From Todiramphus chloris collaris (taxonomy: Eukaryota > Chordata > Aves > Coraciiformes > Alcedinidae): a stretch of DNA of 64,000 nt. Positions 1-10,570 of the stretch are shown here, in pieces (position 1 is the first letter of the stretch; each line of letters starts with the position of its first letter). The stretch covers positions 6,996,254 to 7,060,253 of the forward strand of contig JANVCC010000030.1 of NCBI GenBank assembly GCA_025345505.1, written 5' to 3'. The notes under the pieces are model-generated. The model had not been told where the DNA came from and ran no database searches. It was given only the letters and a program-made list of their open reading frames with translations. A program made the translations under genes and the position numbers.

Positions 1-1890
1 TGGCAATAAGTTTCATATTCTAATTCAATATTGTGTTGTCTTTACTAATTTAATTACAGCTCCTTATTGAGTTTATACCAAAACTGTCACCACCTACTCT
101 CAGCACCCTTCCTGAATCTCATGCAGTTTTTAAACATTAGACATTACATAATTTAATCTTAACCAACTAATGAACTGTAAAGGACTCCCATATAAAAAAG
201 TCCTTTGCAACCAAGGAAAGACTCCATAGGACCATAAAACGGGATCCATGGAAAATCCCGATTGATTTTTCAGCTTCCAGGTACATTGCTGGTTGCACTG
301 TAGTGCACAGACGAGTCATGCACGCTGCTTTGCTAAATTCCTGACTGATTCTGCAGTCAACTATGTCACACTGGGCAAAGGTGAACTCTAGCAACATCAC
401 TGGATGCTTCTGTTTGACACTGTTATTTCCCATCACAACCTGATGTGTCTCCACCAGGCTATTTTTTCACACTGAATTGTACTTTATTAGTTGCAATTGG
501 GAATAAAGCTTCTCACATACTATAACAAGGAGTTACAGAGAAAGAATGAACAATTTTCTCCCTAGGCCAGTATCAGTACATCTCAATTCAGTTTGGGCTC
601 ATAACATTTATAATGGAATTGAGCAGTGCAAAATCTCCTGCTCATACAATGTGGTAAACAGGTCAATGTCTGGTGAGCAGGTTTTATGCTCTCCTTCTCT
701 AAAGCATGTATCAGATTCAGACTTTCCTAGCCCATTCCTCTTGGTCCCATTATGTGCTGGCTGCTTTTGTTCCTGAACAGGTATGACAGAAACGAAACAG
801 ATGTATGTCAGCCACATGTAAAGTCCATGAGCTATTGCCAAGGTCTGCAATGCTATCCACTAGTATATAACACAGAGTCACCTTAAAAGGACAACTTTGT
901 GAATAGAGGCATTATGTGGAGTTCAGTTTAGATTCAATTCTTACATGCTGGAAACTTGTCTCAATTCCTGGAGCAACCACAGTCTAAGTGACCTGTTAGT
1001 AACCGAATCAAGTTATAAACCTGGACCAGGTTCTTTAAAAAAGCCACACTTTTTTTGCATATTCCTTTTCACACGGTATTCTCATAATCTCTCCAGTGCA
1101 AACATTGTTTCCCATCACATGTTCTCTGACAGAAGTAATTCATACAGCATAACTGATCATCAGCCCTGAAGAATGAAGTTCAGTGCCTGGTCCCTCTGTT
1201 TACAGGGTGGAGAGCAGCAGGCTGCTCCAGAAGGCAGTATGATTTTGAGCAGACAGTGGTTACTTGATCTCTGTCTCCACACATCACATCTCTTTAAATG
1301 AAGAGTCAGATTTTTCAGTGAGACAATTACAAATTGAAACTTGGTTCTAATACAGACAGTGGAAGATTAAGTTAAATTATCTGTTTTGTTGAACACTTAT
1401 GCTAGCCAATTCTCTCTCTCTTTTATTTTTTTCTGTTAGAAATATATTAAGATCATAATCAAAGCTGAATTAATTTCAAAGATGAATGCTGCTTTCCATG
1501 CAGTAAGTATGAATCTATTAGTAGCTCCTGTGAAACCAACTAGGCTCCTTCTAGGGTATAGCAATACTCTGCAGAGTAGGTAAAGTACAGAGTACGTGTT
1601 TGTGAAGAGTGTTTTATGGTGCTATACGGTTATACTGAGCTATTTGCACAATTAATACAAGACTCAACAGCAGTGGGGATGTTATTTCCTAACCACAGCA
1701 TTTTGAGGAAGTTTCAAACATGTCCAAACGCAAATACAAAACCCCATCTCATCAATAAAAATCCAGATCTACCACTGATTGTGCAAAATTTTTATTACAC
1801 ACACTGATATCTCAGAAGTATTCCCCTTTCCACAGCACAGCAGCTACTGCAAACACAATTAGCAGACTTGAATTGCACCACACGTGTGGT
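1..1890. other. unique noncoding DNA
   Basis: No recognisable gene or repeat. Frames of 60-95 codons occur on both strands and overlap one another, as expected by chance. The only structured item is an exon-like interval on the + strand at 1440-1502, listed separately. Intron or intergenic sequence is the likely identity. Confidence 0.5.
1440..1502 (+). other. exon-like interval (unproven)
   Basis: A very strong pyrimidine tract (CT repeats, then T-rich, ending in TTCTGTTAG at 1431-1439) precedes a 63-base stretch that ends at GCA followed by GTAAGTATG. One frame is open for exactly 21 codons (begins KYIKIIIKAEL, ends NAAFHA); both other frames have early stops. Such an exon would be phase 0 at both ends. 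I do not recognise the peptide, and it is rich in lysine and isoleucine, as AT-rich noncoding DNA often is when translated. A chance match is the more likely reading. Confidence 0.15.
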
Positions 1891-1962
1891 AAAAAAGCCC
1901 AAAACAAACAAAAAGCCCAAACAAACAAAACGCACGCAAAAAAAACCCACAACATAAAAAGA
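1891..1962. repeat. A/C-rich low-complexity tract
   Basis: Irregular runs of A broken by C (AAACAAAC, AAAACCC types) with almost no G or T. It could be the degenerate remains of a poly-A tail or a simple-repeat expansion. It is the first of many similar tracts in the window, all with A and C on the + strand. Confidence 0.7.
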
Positions 1963-2907
1963 ACTAACAAAGCCTCATGAACTGCAGTTGTCAAAAGCAG
2001 CTTCTGAATGCCCTTTGAGAACCCTAGCTGAAAGCACTACGCATTCTCTACTTCCAGTACAGCTTCTTTGATCACCATGTTCGTCCACCTCTACGTGCCT
2101 AAAAAAGTTAAGGGCTTCTGTATTTTGTCTGTTCTTTTAAATACCTGACCCTGGCATCCCTAAAATAAAGCATTATTGGTGGTGCAGAATTATAACCCAG
2201 TATAAAACTATATAAGTAAATTCAGATCAGTTGAGAAGATGGCTGGGAAGTACAAACCTTCCAGGTTACATTCCTGCTTCAGAAAGAAGCCCAGTGGCAC
2301 AGAAATGCCAAAGGCCACTGCATTTCTCCATCTCTGCAGCACCACTGTAAAGCTACCAGCACACAAGCAGATGCAGCTGCTCCCCAGAATTCGACCTACA
2401 AGGTCATTACAAAAGCTCCGGTACAACAAGAAACACCCCACATATTGTTCAATGTATCATGACATTCATAGCCCTTTTAAAAACCCAGCCAGCCCTCACA
2501 GCACCCTTCTGGAAAGGATGGTTGGAAGAAGACCAAACTTAAGGCGACTGCCACGAATAGGTAAATGAAAAAAACAAACATCCCAGCCCAAAACAAAACT
2601 AACTAATGAGCTCAAGCGAGTCAGATCAGAGAAGTTTAGTTCAAGACTAGTAGTAAAAGTGGTAAATCCAGATAACAGGCAGTGCCAAACAACCATGTAT
2701 AGCAGAAGCTATTCTGACCCGAGTACAGCAGTTGTACATAGCCGCGTTTACAGACCTGGGCTTCCCCCTCTCTGTCTGTTTCCCGGGTTCTAAACAAGGC
2801 AGACTGAGCAGATACCTGCTTACGCACATCTGTACACAACACTGATTCTTGGGACAGTTATCTGCATGCTCAAAATCCAACTAAGCAACTGGGCTTTTTA
2901 CTAAAGG

Positions 2908-2983
2908 GAAAAAAAACCCCAAAAAACAACAACAACAACAAAACCCCACAAACAAAAAAAAACCCACAAAAAACAAACAAAGA
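2908..2983. repeat. A/C-rich low-complexity tract with (CAA)n core
   Basis: An A8 run, then CCCC, a short (CAA) repeat around 2926-2940, then AAAACCCC and AAACAAAC units. No target-site duplication or attached element is visible, so origin as a retroposon tail cannot be shown. Confidence 0.75.
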
Positions 2984-4497
2984 TGTTATGAAAACATAGA
3001 GAATAGGTTCATTTCTGAGACAGCATGCTGTAAGAGACTATATTTTCCAGTACTGTCACACAATTCCCATTTGACACTGGCCAGGTTTCTTGGACTGTGT
3101 GACATCTATTTTAAAAGTGTGTATCTTTGCCTGGTCTATAAAAATCAGCAAGGTTCCAAGGCAGGATATGATCTAAGAATGCATCTGTGTACGTCACTCC
3201 TTCTCCCTGTGCCCCAGGTAACCAAGTCAACTTGAGCTTAGTTGCTTGTTATCATACAGTTACCCCTGTGCTCTGACTTGAGATACAGATTCCTGATGTG
3301 CTTTTATGATACACGGGGTGTTCCGAATGGTCAGCAGAATGCTGTGATGATAAGAGGCTTTTCTAGACTAGCACCAGGCTTTTAAATGCTGGTTCAGGAA
3401 ATCTGAGCACGAGTACAGTTTTAGAAAGGAACTCTAAAAACAGTGCCTCCTTGCACAATGTGTCTGTCAGGAGTTGCAGAGTTGTTATTTTTTTTTTAGA
3501 CGAGAAGAAATTGGGAGGGCCTATCTTCTGCTCCTGTCAGTGCTGTGCAAAGCTTTGAGAGAGAGTCAAATGTCACCTTCTGCCAAACAGTTTGCAAATG
3601 CGTAGTTCTGTCACAGCAGATATTAAGGGAATCACCCAGGATAGCAGAACAACTTGGTAAGCCATCTGGGGGAAAAATCTAACTCACTGAAAGCTCCTGT
3701 GGCAGTAGCTTTCTGCAGAGTAGCTGTAATGTCACCACGGCATACGTGTGATGCTTCCAGTGCTTCTATGGTGACAACACACCACTCGATTGTAGCACGC
3801 TCAGACACAGCTTGACCTGGTCCCTAACTTGGGCTGCCTTTGCACCTCGAAAGCCGCTTCACTGTCTACAGCAGCCGTCAGACTCCGCAGCTCGCTGTTC
3901 CCTTCTGTCAGCCAGGCTGCTCACCTGCTCCTGCTCCTGAGCAGGACCTCTGTGAGTAAACACTTCAAAAGGATTTCTTTCCTTCATGAAGTTTATTCCC
4001 AGTTTGTATTACACCAGGGGTAGATTTAGGACATGAGGCTGCCTCCTCTGTTTCAACAGAATTAATTTAACGGGAGCTGGATTGTAGCCCAAGGCACTTA
4101 GGTATTTATATAGCATGGGCTCCTCCTATGTAAACAGGAGCTCTTACATAGGCTCTGGCTACAAAAGCATGAGTCTAGGACTGGCAACAAATGATTTAAC
4201 TGTAATTTCACTCATTTGTGCACCATGTAAACTTTTGAGACACAAGATGGGGACAAAAACTCACATTCAACGTGGGTGACTTCAGACGAATTTCACTGCA
4301 CTTCTCAAGAGGCACAAACAGAGCAAATAATATTAAAAAGAAAAAAAAAAAAAATAAAAGAGACCAGAAGCAGGCCTGTCTTCCAGCTCTGAAAAGGAAG
4401 CACCATCCACCCTGAGAGATGCTGTGCTGCTGTCTCTGTCCCAGTTCTGAAAGGGCATCAGATGATTCCTAAAGTAGCTTTATTTATTCTCTCTTAC

Positions 4498-4619
4498 CAG
4501 TCGTCTCCAGCCCCATGTAGCTGTGATGGGATCTGCAAAATCACTAAGCTCTACAGGAGCTGCACGAGCAAAAAGGAGCCCTTTTAGGAGCCTCTCTTGT
4601 AGTACGGTGCAAATCAGTC
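4498..4619 (-). other. exon-like interval (unproven)
   Basis: On the - strand a pyrimidine-rich acceptor (TTCATGTTTCTGGCAG) leads into 122 bases that end in ACTG followed by GTAAGAG. Only one frame is open across it, giving 40 codons with a protein-like composition (contains LQERLLKGLLFARAAP and ELSDFADPITATWGWRRL). An exon here would begin in phase 1 and end in phase 0. I cannot assign it to any protein family. The opposite strand is also open over the same bases, which weakens the coding case. Confidence 0.2.
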
Positions 4620-4990
4620 CTGCCAGAAACATGAACAAGACAGACAGACAGACATTCACCCAAGGCACACCATTAGGCGCAGCAGAAAGGAGTCAGCAAA
4701 AACTCTTGTGTGAAGTAGGTAAATATACCTGCCTTGTTACAGGCAGAGCAAGCACAACTAAATTAAAAGCAGCAAACTGTTTATCTGTGCTGAAACTGCT
4801 TGTTCAACCCTGGCTGCTGCAGGTGCTCAGGAAGTGTGGACAGTGCTTGTGGGGACAAGCGGAGCAAGCTCTAATGAACAGAAGAAAAAATGGTCTGGGA
4901 AATTCCACACACACAAGTGTCTCACCAGAGTCTGGAGCAACTTTGCTTCTCAGCAGCTCAGTATCCCTGGCAAGCAGCCTGCTTCCTGCT

Positions 4991-5051
4991 GAACCACTCC
5001 AAATACTCACCTGCGAGTGATGAACCACTCCAAACACTCACCTGCGAGATG
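4991..5051. repeat. two-copy tandem duplication, 31-bp period
   Basis: Copies at 4991-5021 and 5022-5051 share GAACCACTCCAAA, one differing base, then ACTCACCTGCGAG. They differ at only a few positions, so the duplication is fairly young. Each copy reads on the - strand as CTCGCAG followed by GTGAGT, a near-consensus splice donor, so the duplication doubles a donor-like site. Confidence 0.75.
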
Positions 5052-6089
5052 GCTAAGCCTACTTTCTCAGCTGCAGGAGTCCCCGTCTCAAAGCCTGGCA
5101 CTTGCACAGTACCAACTTAGCTTCTGTGTTGCAGTTATCCAATCTATTTTTCAATCTCTTAGCTGAGAAAACAACTCCAAGAAACAAGCCCTTTCACCCA
5201 AAAGGCCACAACTCAAAGAACTGCTACTAGTCACTGCATCAGCTTTACTTATTCCTGTACAGGAATAAAAACAACCAGTTGTGCTTCTCAGAAATTCTTT
5301 TGTCTCTTTCTTGTATTAAAACACAATAAAAATATTAATATATCCTGGTAATCAATTTATAAACAATTGAAGGTCCTTCAAAATAACTGGAGCTGCACTG
5401 CCACGTCAGGCAGAAGACATATGGGTGAACATGTTTCGGAATGCAGGGAGGCCACAGGAGAAAAGAAATGACACTGTAAACCATGCCATGGCATTTGAAC
5501 GTGTAGCTTTTCTGAGGAATGCCAGGTCTGTTCCAAGGACAGGTAAGCAAGACTGCCTCGCCATCGAGAAAGTCAGCACTCCATGGTGAAGCAGATCTCC
5601 CAGGGTGCGTCCATCACAGTGTTCTCAGGCAAAGCTGTTCACTATGACCATGTTTTAAGTCAGCTGGACAGGAATGAGGCCTGAAGGATAAGGTCTACAA
5701 AGACAGTTCATCAATGCAGAGCCTTGACTACTAAGTGTCACATGTCTCTACCTGGGCTTAGCACTGTGTTATGTGGCTGCATGACTTCTGGGCAGACTTG
5801 GCTCCACATAAAGTGGACCAGAACTCATAAGTGCCTGCAGAATACCATGCAAATACCACAGCAGTGACAAGAGCAAGCTGTCTTTTGCCCCCATGCACCA
5901 TATCACCAAGAAGAGCACAGGTCCATTCTCTCCCAGCCTGAAGTTACTCAAGATTCTTCATATCCTGCTAACACCTGGGATTTTGTTATTTTAAACAGAT
6001 TTTGCACTAAGATTGTGTGGTTCCAGAAATGAAACAGAAGATTGAAAAGCAATTTCTCCTGCCTGGGAGACCCCACCTAGCTCTCAGCT

Positions 6090-6327
6090 TCACAGAATGG
6101 TAGGGGTTGGATGGAACCTTTAAATATCATCTAGTCCAACCACCCAGCCAGAGCAGGGCAGCCTAGAGTAGATCACACGGGAACAAGTCCAGGCTACTTT
6201 TGAATGTCTCCAGAGACAGAGATTCCACCATCTCTCTAGGCGACTATTCGAGGGTTCTGTTGCCCTCACGGAGGGAAAATACTTCCTCATGTTGAGGTTG
6301 AGCCTCCTGTTTTCCAGTTTATGGACA
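6090..6327 (-). mobile_element. CR1 LINE, 3' end fragment
   Basis: Read on the - strand, this ends in GGTTCCATCCAACCCCTACC followed by ATTCTGTGA, the standard CR1 3' terminus of birds. Upstream in the element lie the usual phrases for the C-terminal ORF2 and 3' UTR (ACTAGATGATATTTAAAGG, the stretch read on + as GAATGTCTCCAGAGACAGAG, and TTCCTCATGTTGAGGTTG). About 240 bp remain; the rest was lost through 5' truncation, as is usual for CR1. No target-site duplication is evident. Scattered substitutions suggest an old copy. Confidence 0.93.
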
Positions 6328-6639
6328 TTTCAGTCACATTAAACATTAGAGTAACCCCATGTTTACATGGTTGAAGGATTTGTTCATGACTAGGAAATTC
6401 AGATAGTGAAAGCAAGAGGCAGATTACTGCCTGAATAAGCAGTTACATGCTTATTTAACATCTATTTAGTGCATGACTGCAGCAGTATGACCATGCTTTT
6501 AGCTTACTGGTTGCCTTTGTAGAAATTGTCATGATAGTAAAGGAAAAGAAAAAAAAAACCAAACAAAAACCAACCCACAGAGGAAAGAAAACCTACAAGA
6601 ACTGGCTCAAGCAAGGACATTTCACCAAACAATATGGTT
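6328..6639. other. unique noncoding DNA with an A-rich patch
   Basis: Contains an A/C-rich stretch at about 6541-6585 and nothing else I can name. Confidence 0.4.
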
Positions 6640-7140
6640 ATCAAGAACCATTTAATTTATAATAGTTTCAAGTGCACTTTCATCCTTTTAACTCCTTGCA
6701 TCTTCCTGCATCCCATTGTTAATTCAGTAACCCACACTGAGAGGCTGCTGTTTACAATTATGTACAATTTATTTTGCTAACCCATTAAATGAAGTGTCTG
6801 CAATAAGCTTCTAAATTAGTTTCAATAGAATAGTAGTTATATTATCATTAAATTTCAGCATATTCCATAGTAGAAAATTTGCTTGGTATTTTGACTATCA
6901 TCCCCAGCACAATTTACAAAAGAAACTGAGGTGTGACTTGATTAAACACAATCAAATAGCTAAGATTCTTTAATGAAATTAAGTGCAGAAGCAAATAGCC
7001 ATTAGATATTAATTAGCATATCTACAACATGCCATGCCATTGACTCAATGACCATCCTTATCTAAATGCATTTGCTTTTGGCAGCAAAACACAAATCTGA
7101 TACAACAATTTAAATTACAACCACAGCACAGATGAACTAC
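6640..7140. promoter_or_regulatory. candidate enhancer-like noncoding block
   Basis: AT-rich but not low-complexity. Homeodomain-like cores are dense, including TTTAATTTATAAT, GATTAAACACAATCAAA near 6940-6957 and ATATTAATTAGCATATC near 7005-7022. There is no repeat content and no long open frame. Deeply conserved noncoding elements often look like this. Conservation cannot be tested from one sequence, so this is a composition-based guess. Confidence 0.22.
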
Positions 7141-10100
7141 AGTAGCATCCTTGCAGCTCTAAGTTTGCAACATCCAACGTGACTACAAAAGGTTGTCAAA
7201 GAAAACTATTACATAGGGTTTCCTACAGAATGGGGAGGGCTAAAAGTTTGTTGGGGGTGAACACAAGTTGGGAACCACCCTGAAAGAACTCAGTTAACAG
7301 GCTTCTTAGAAGTTTGCCCATGCAGAACACTCGACATAGACCTCTGGGAACAAATTTTCTAGAGGTCAAGTGACATTCGGGTATCTAACAAACTCTTCAT
7401 TTTCAAAGCTACATAACAGTAGTCTAAAACAACAACAACACAAAAGGTCAGAGGAAGTCATGATGCTAGACTCTTGGGTAGAAACAGCATGTCAGTTCAG
7501 AAGCAGCTCTGGAGAGAGCTAAGTCAACTCCAAATACTAACAAAGAATTCCACCTGCTGCACAGTCACCCTCATAGCAGGGCTCTTATTCCCACAGCTTT
7601 CTCTAATCCTGGTGATCTCATCTCCAATACAGGAGGGAAAATTGTTTTACAGCCCTTGTGGAATAAGCTGGAGATGTTTGGCTCCAGGCCTCTCTCACTA
7701 CGTACACGCGCAGTACAAGCCCTCTGCATTGATCACTGAACAAAGTATTGATGTGACATCAAAAGTTGTTTCCCAAAGCTGACAGCTACAGCATACACAA
7801 CAGTTGTAAGCAAAACCCATACATCAACACAACTAGCAGTGCAGCCCGCAACTCTAAGGCTGAGAAAGTGTCTGTTACAGCAATGACCTACACAACTCTC
7901 CCCAGGTTGTATGGGATCTTTAAATAAAAGAAGTTAAACCAGGGTTTGACCAGGCCAGAAGTCATGGCTTGGCTGCAAGCTGAAGCGCACTGTGTTTACA
8001 GCTCTAGCTGCTGGATGACTGACATGTTAGAACAACGACGTGCAACTAGTAAGCAGCACTACCTAGCAGGCAAGCGCTGAACTGGGAGTTTGATCAGGAA
8101 AACTGGCTAATCATCCTGGCTTTTCCAATGGCGAGAAGCTTTCACCAGGTCTCTTTCTCAGGGCTATGGATCAACAGTTTTCAACCTATTTTATACGGGC
8201 TTTTGTGTTCTCCTTCCTATCTGTAATCTCACTTCTGCACCTCAATTCCTTCCTTCTCTTTGCATGTCAACTACTGCATCTACTCCCCATCATGGAAGAA
8301 ACAAGGCTAAACCAGCCTGTCCATGCCACTGTTTATCTGCCTCTTACCCCCACCCAAAGCTAAAGCCAAATGTCCTGGATCCACATTGGCTTTTTCTCCA
8401 GTTCACCTGTAACAAGGGAGAAAAGAATGGTCCACACAAGAGAAGGAAAAAACCCTTTTGAGGCCTTTGTAGCAGGCAGACAGGTGGTGTGGGACCTGCC
8501 GTCTCTTTTTCTGCTGGTGCATCTTAGCAGTTGTGAGTCACTACTACAGACTGATGTCACAATCTACATCAGTAGAGTATTCTGTGCAAAGGCCTTGCCC
8601 CAAAGAAAACTCCAGGAAGTTAATGCAGTCTGATCAATAATAGTAAAAGAGTTTCAAAATCTGTTTATTAGAAAACTTGTTACTTTCACAGACCCTAATG
8701 AAATCAGTCTGGCAGCATCTTTTTCTTGGTACACAACAGTTTGCAAGAACGATTAAAATCCAGTAAAAAGTTAGTGTTTAAACTTCCCATCAACATCGCT
8801 GTGAGAAGGGACCTAGCCCAGCACAAACTCTTCAGTTAAGACCATAACATAACAAGTCACATCAATGTGACTGACACCTAGTGACACCGCTGCCAATAAA
8901 ACCTAGTTTTGAAGTTTCAACCAACTTTAACCCAAAATGTGATGATAAAATAATCACGAGCAATCAGGATGGCAAGAGAAGCAGTCACGGTATGAGCAAA
9001 CCCCTCCCCATCAAAAGGAAAGTAGCTCCTCTGACTGGAATTAACTATCCAGTGGAATAATGCACACGGTTTACCAAAGCATCAGGTTGAGCTGCTATTT
9101 TCACAGGCAATTGCACAGCAATAAGAAAACCACACTGATTAGATCCCTGCACCATTTTCTAAACAATAATATTCACATTTGCTTAATACCAACCGTGCTA
9201 CTTAATTGTCAGGGAGCATCATTCTCTACAGCTAAACCGTAACCACCACAAGGTATTCACAGCAGCCAACAACCTGGCAGCCTCTTCTGGTAGTCACTGA
9301 GTGGAGAAATGGGGCCAGGTTACTCACACCATCTGCTGCGGAGGGCAGGTGGGCACTTGGGGCTGCTGGTTCTCAGCACTGTTAGAGAGAAGACATGCAA
9401 TTCAGATGCAAGGAAAGAAAGAATTTTTAAAAAGTCTAAGTGGGAAAGAGAAGTCAAGGTAAGTCTTCTTAACTGTAAATTTAAGATGTTTCAGTCCCAC
9501 AGAAGAAACCTTGAATCACGTTCATTTTTACTGTGCTAGAGATTGCCAACACTATGAAATCAGCTCCGACTATAGCTGTCTGGGAAATCAGATTTATTTT
9601 TGGTTGCACATGAGATTAAAACCAAGATTTTTCAGTGGATAAGAAGCCCAAAAAAGCAAATACACTGAGGCCTTTGACTCCAGGCAAGACTTGAACCAAG
9701 GTTTCCACTATCATGCAGAAGACATCCCACGTTAGCAGCTATTTTCCCCACCACTCTTATTATCCCCTACTCTTCTGAAAAACTTCCCTATGAAGATCAG
9801 CGCTAACTGTGCTTCCACTAAAGTCAGGGGCAAAGCTGTTGTTTTCCCAGAAATATCAAAACACCTGCATTTTCAGAAGTAGTAAAATGCTACTTTGTTT
9901 CGTTATATGGACTTATCATCTATAGAGTTTTCCCACTAACAGCAAATTCATTCAGAGGCCTCCTTGAGCACAGCTGCTGCTCACAAAATGTCCATTCTCT
10001 ACAGACAGACCTTGGGATTATGTGGACAGGTTGGAGCTGTGCTTGTCACTAAACTAAACAGAAGCATTTCCAGTAGTGTCATCTGGTTGCGCCCATGCAG

Positions 10101-10229
10101 TCTCTCTCAAGACCTACTAGAGTAAGACACTTTAATTTGGGCCTAAAGAAACTTGGCTCCTGCTTCATTTACAGTCTCTATGAAATATATAGATAGCACA
10201 CATAATGTAACTTAATTGCCTGTCTTCCA
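7141..10229. other. unique noncoding DNA
   Basis: No gene or named repeat. Short frames on both strands reach about 100 codons (7474-7782 +) and none is recognisable. A donor-like site GTCAAG/GTAAGT sits near 9454-9464 on the + strand with an open frame upstream, but its acceptor is weak. Confidence 0.45.
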
Positions 10230-10570
10230 TGCCAGCTCTCAACACAGAAATACTGTGTTGATAGAATAATAAACCTCTCAAAATCTGAGCTGATAATGGA
10301 CAGTCACATTAGATGCTTAAATTATAGCAGCATGAACAGCCTCGCAATAATCAACCCCGCAACTGCCAAAATGTTTTCATTGTTCATTAACTGGAACCTT
10401 TTTTGCATTGCTAATCCTAATGAACTGTCATTCTCATTACCATTGCAAGCACCGTCTGTAGCACATCTCTGGATTTCTTTTCTACCCAAACATACAATCT
10501 TATTCAACTAGTAGCCTGTTAATGCATTAAAAGCCCCAAAATGGCTGCTTTAATGCAACTGTAATACATC
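10230..10570. promoter_or_regulatory. candidate enhancer-like noncoding block
   Basis: Carries the 12-bp perfect palindrome TTAATGCATTAA at 10519-10530 and a second TTAATGCA at 10550-10557. A YY1-like AAAATGGC lies between them, and TAAT cores occur at about 10408-10440. Repeated homeodomain/POU-like sites suggest regulatory DNA. The call rests on motifs alone. Confidence 0.25.

Larger units (their letters stand above)
2984..6089. other. unique noncoding DNA
   Basis: No recognised repeat or gene. The stretch includes an A14 run at 4341-4354, a short GACA repeat near 4637-4653, the 31-bp tandem duplication at 4991-5051 and an exon-like interval on the - strand at 4498-4619. A 165-codon + frame (4523-5020) is the second longest in the window. 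It overlaps long - frames, has no homology I can name and no clear promoter or splice context, so I do not call it a gene. Confidence 0.45.

Noticed and set aside
2816-2880. Cysteine-rich - strand peptide (NCPKNQCCVQMC) as a WAP-like exon
   Set aside because: Spacing does not meet a WAP domain, the acceptor is poor and the neighbouring sequence gives no support.
4523-5020. 165-codon + frame as a protein gene
   Set aside because: No homology I can name, no Kozak, promoter or splice context, and long frames on the opposite strand over the same bases.
9378-9459. + strand exon ending at GTCAAG/GTAAGT
   Set aside because: The acceptor has a weak pyrimidine tract and the Lys/Glu/Arg-rich peptide is typical of purine-rich noncoding DNA.
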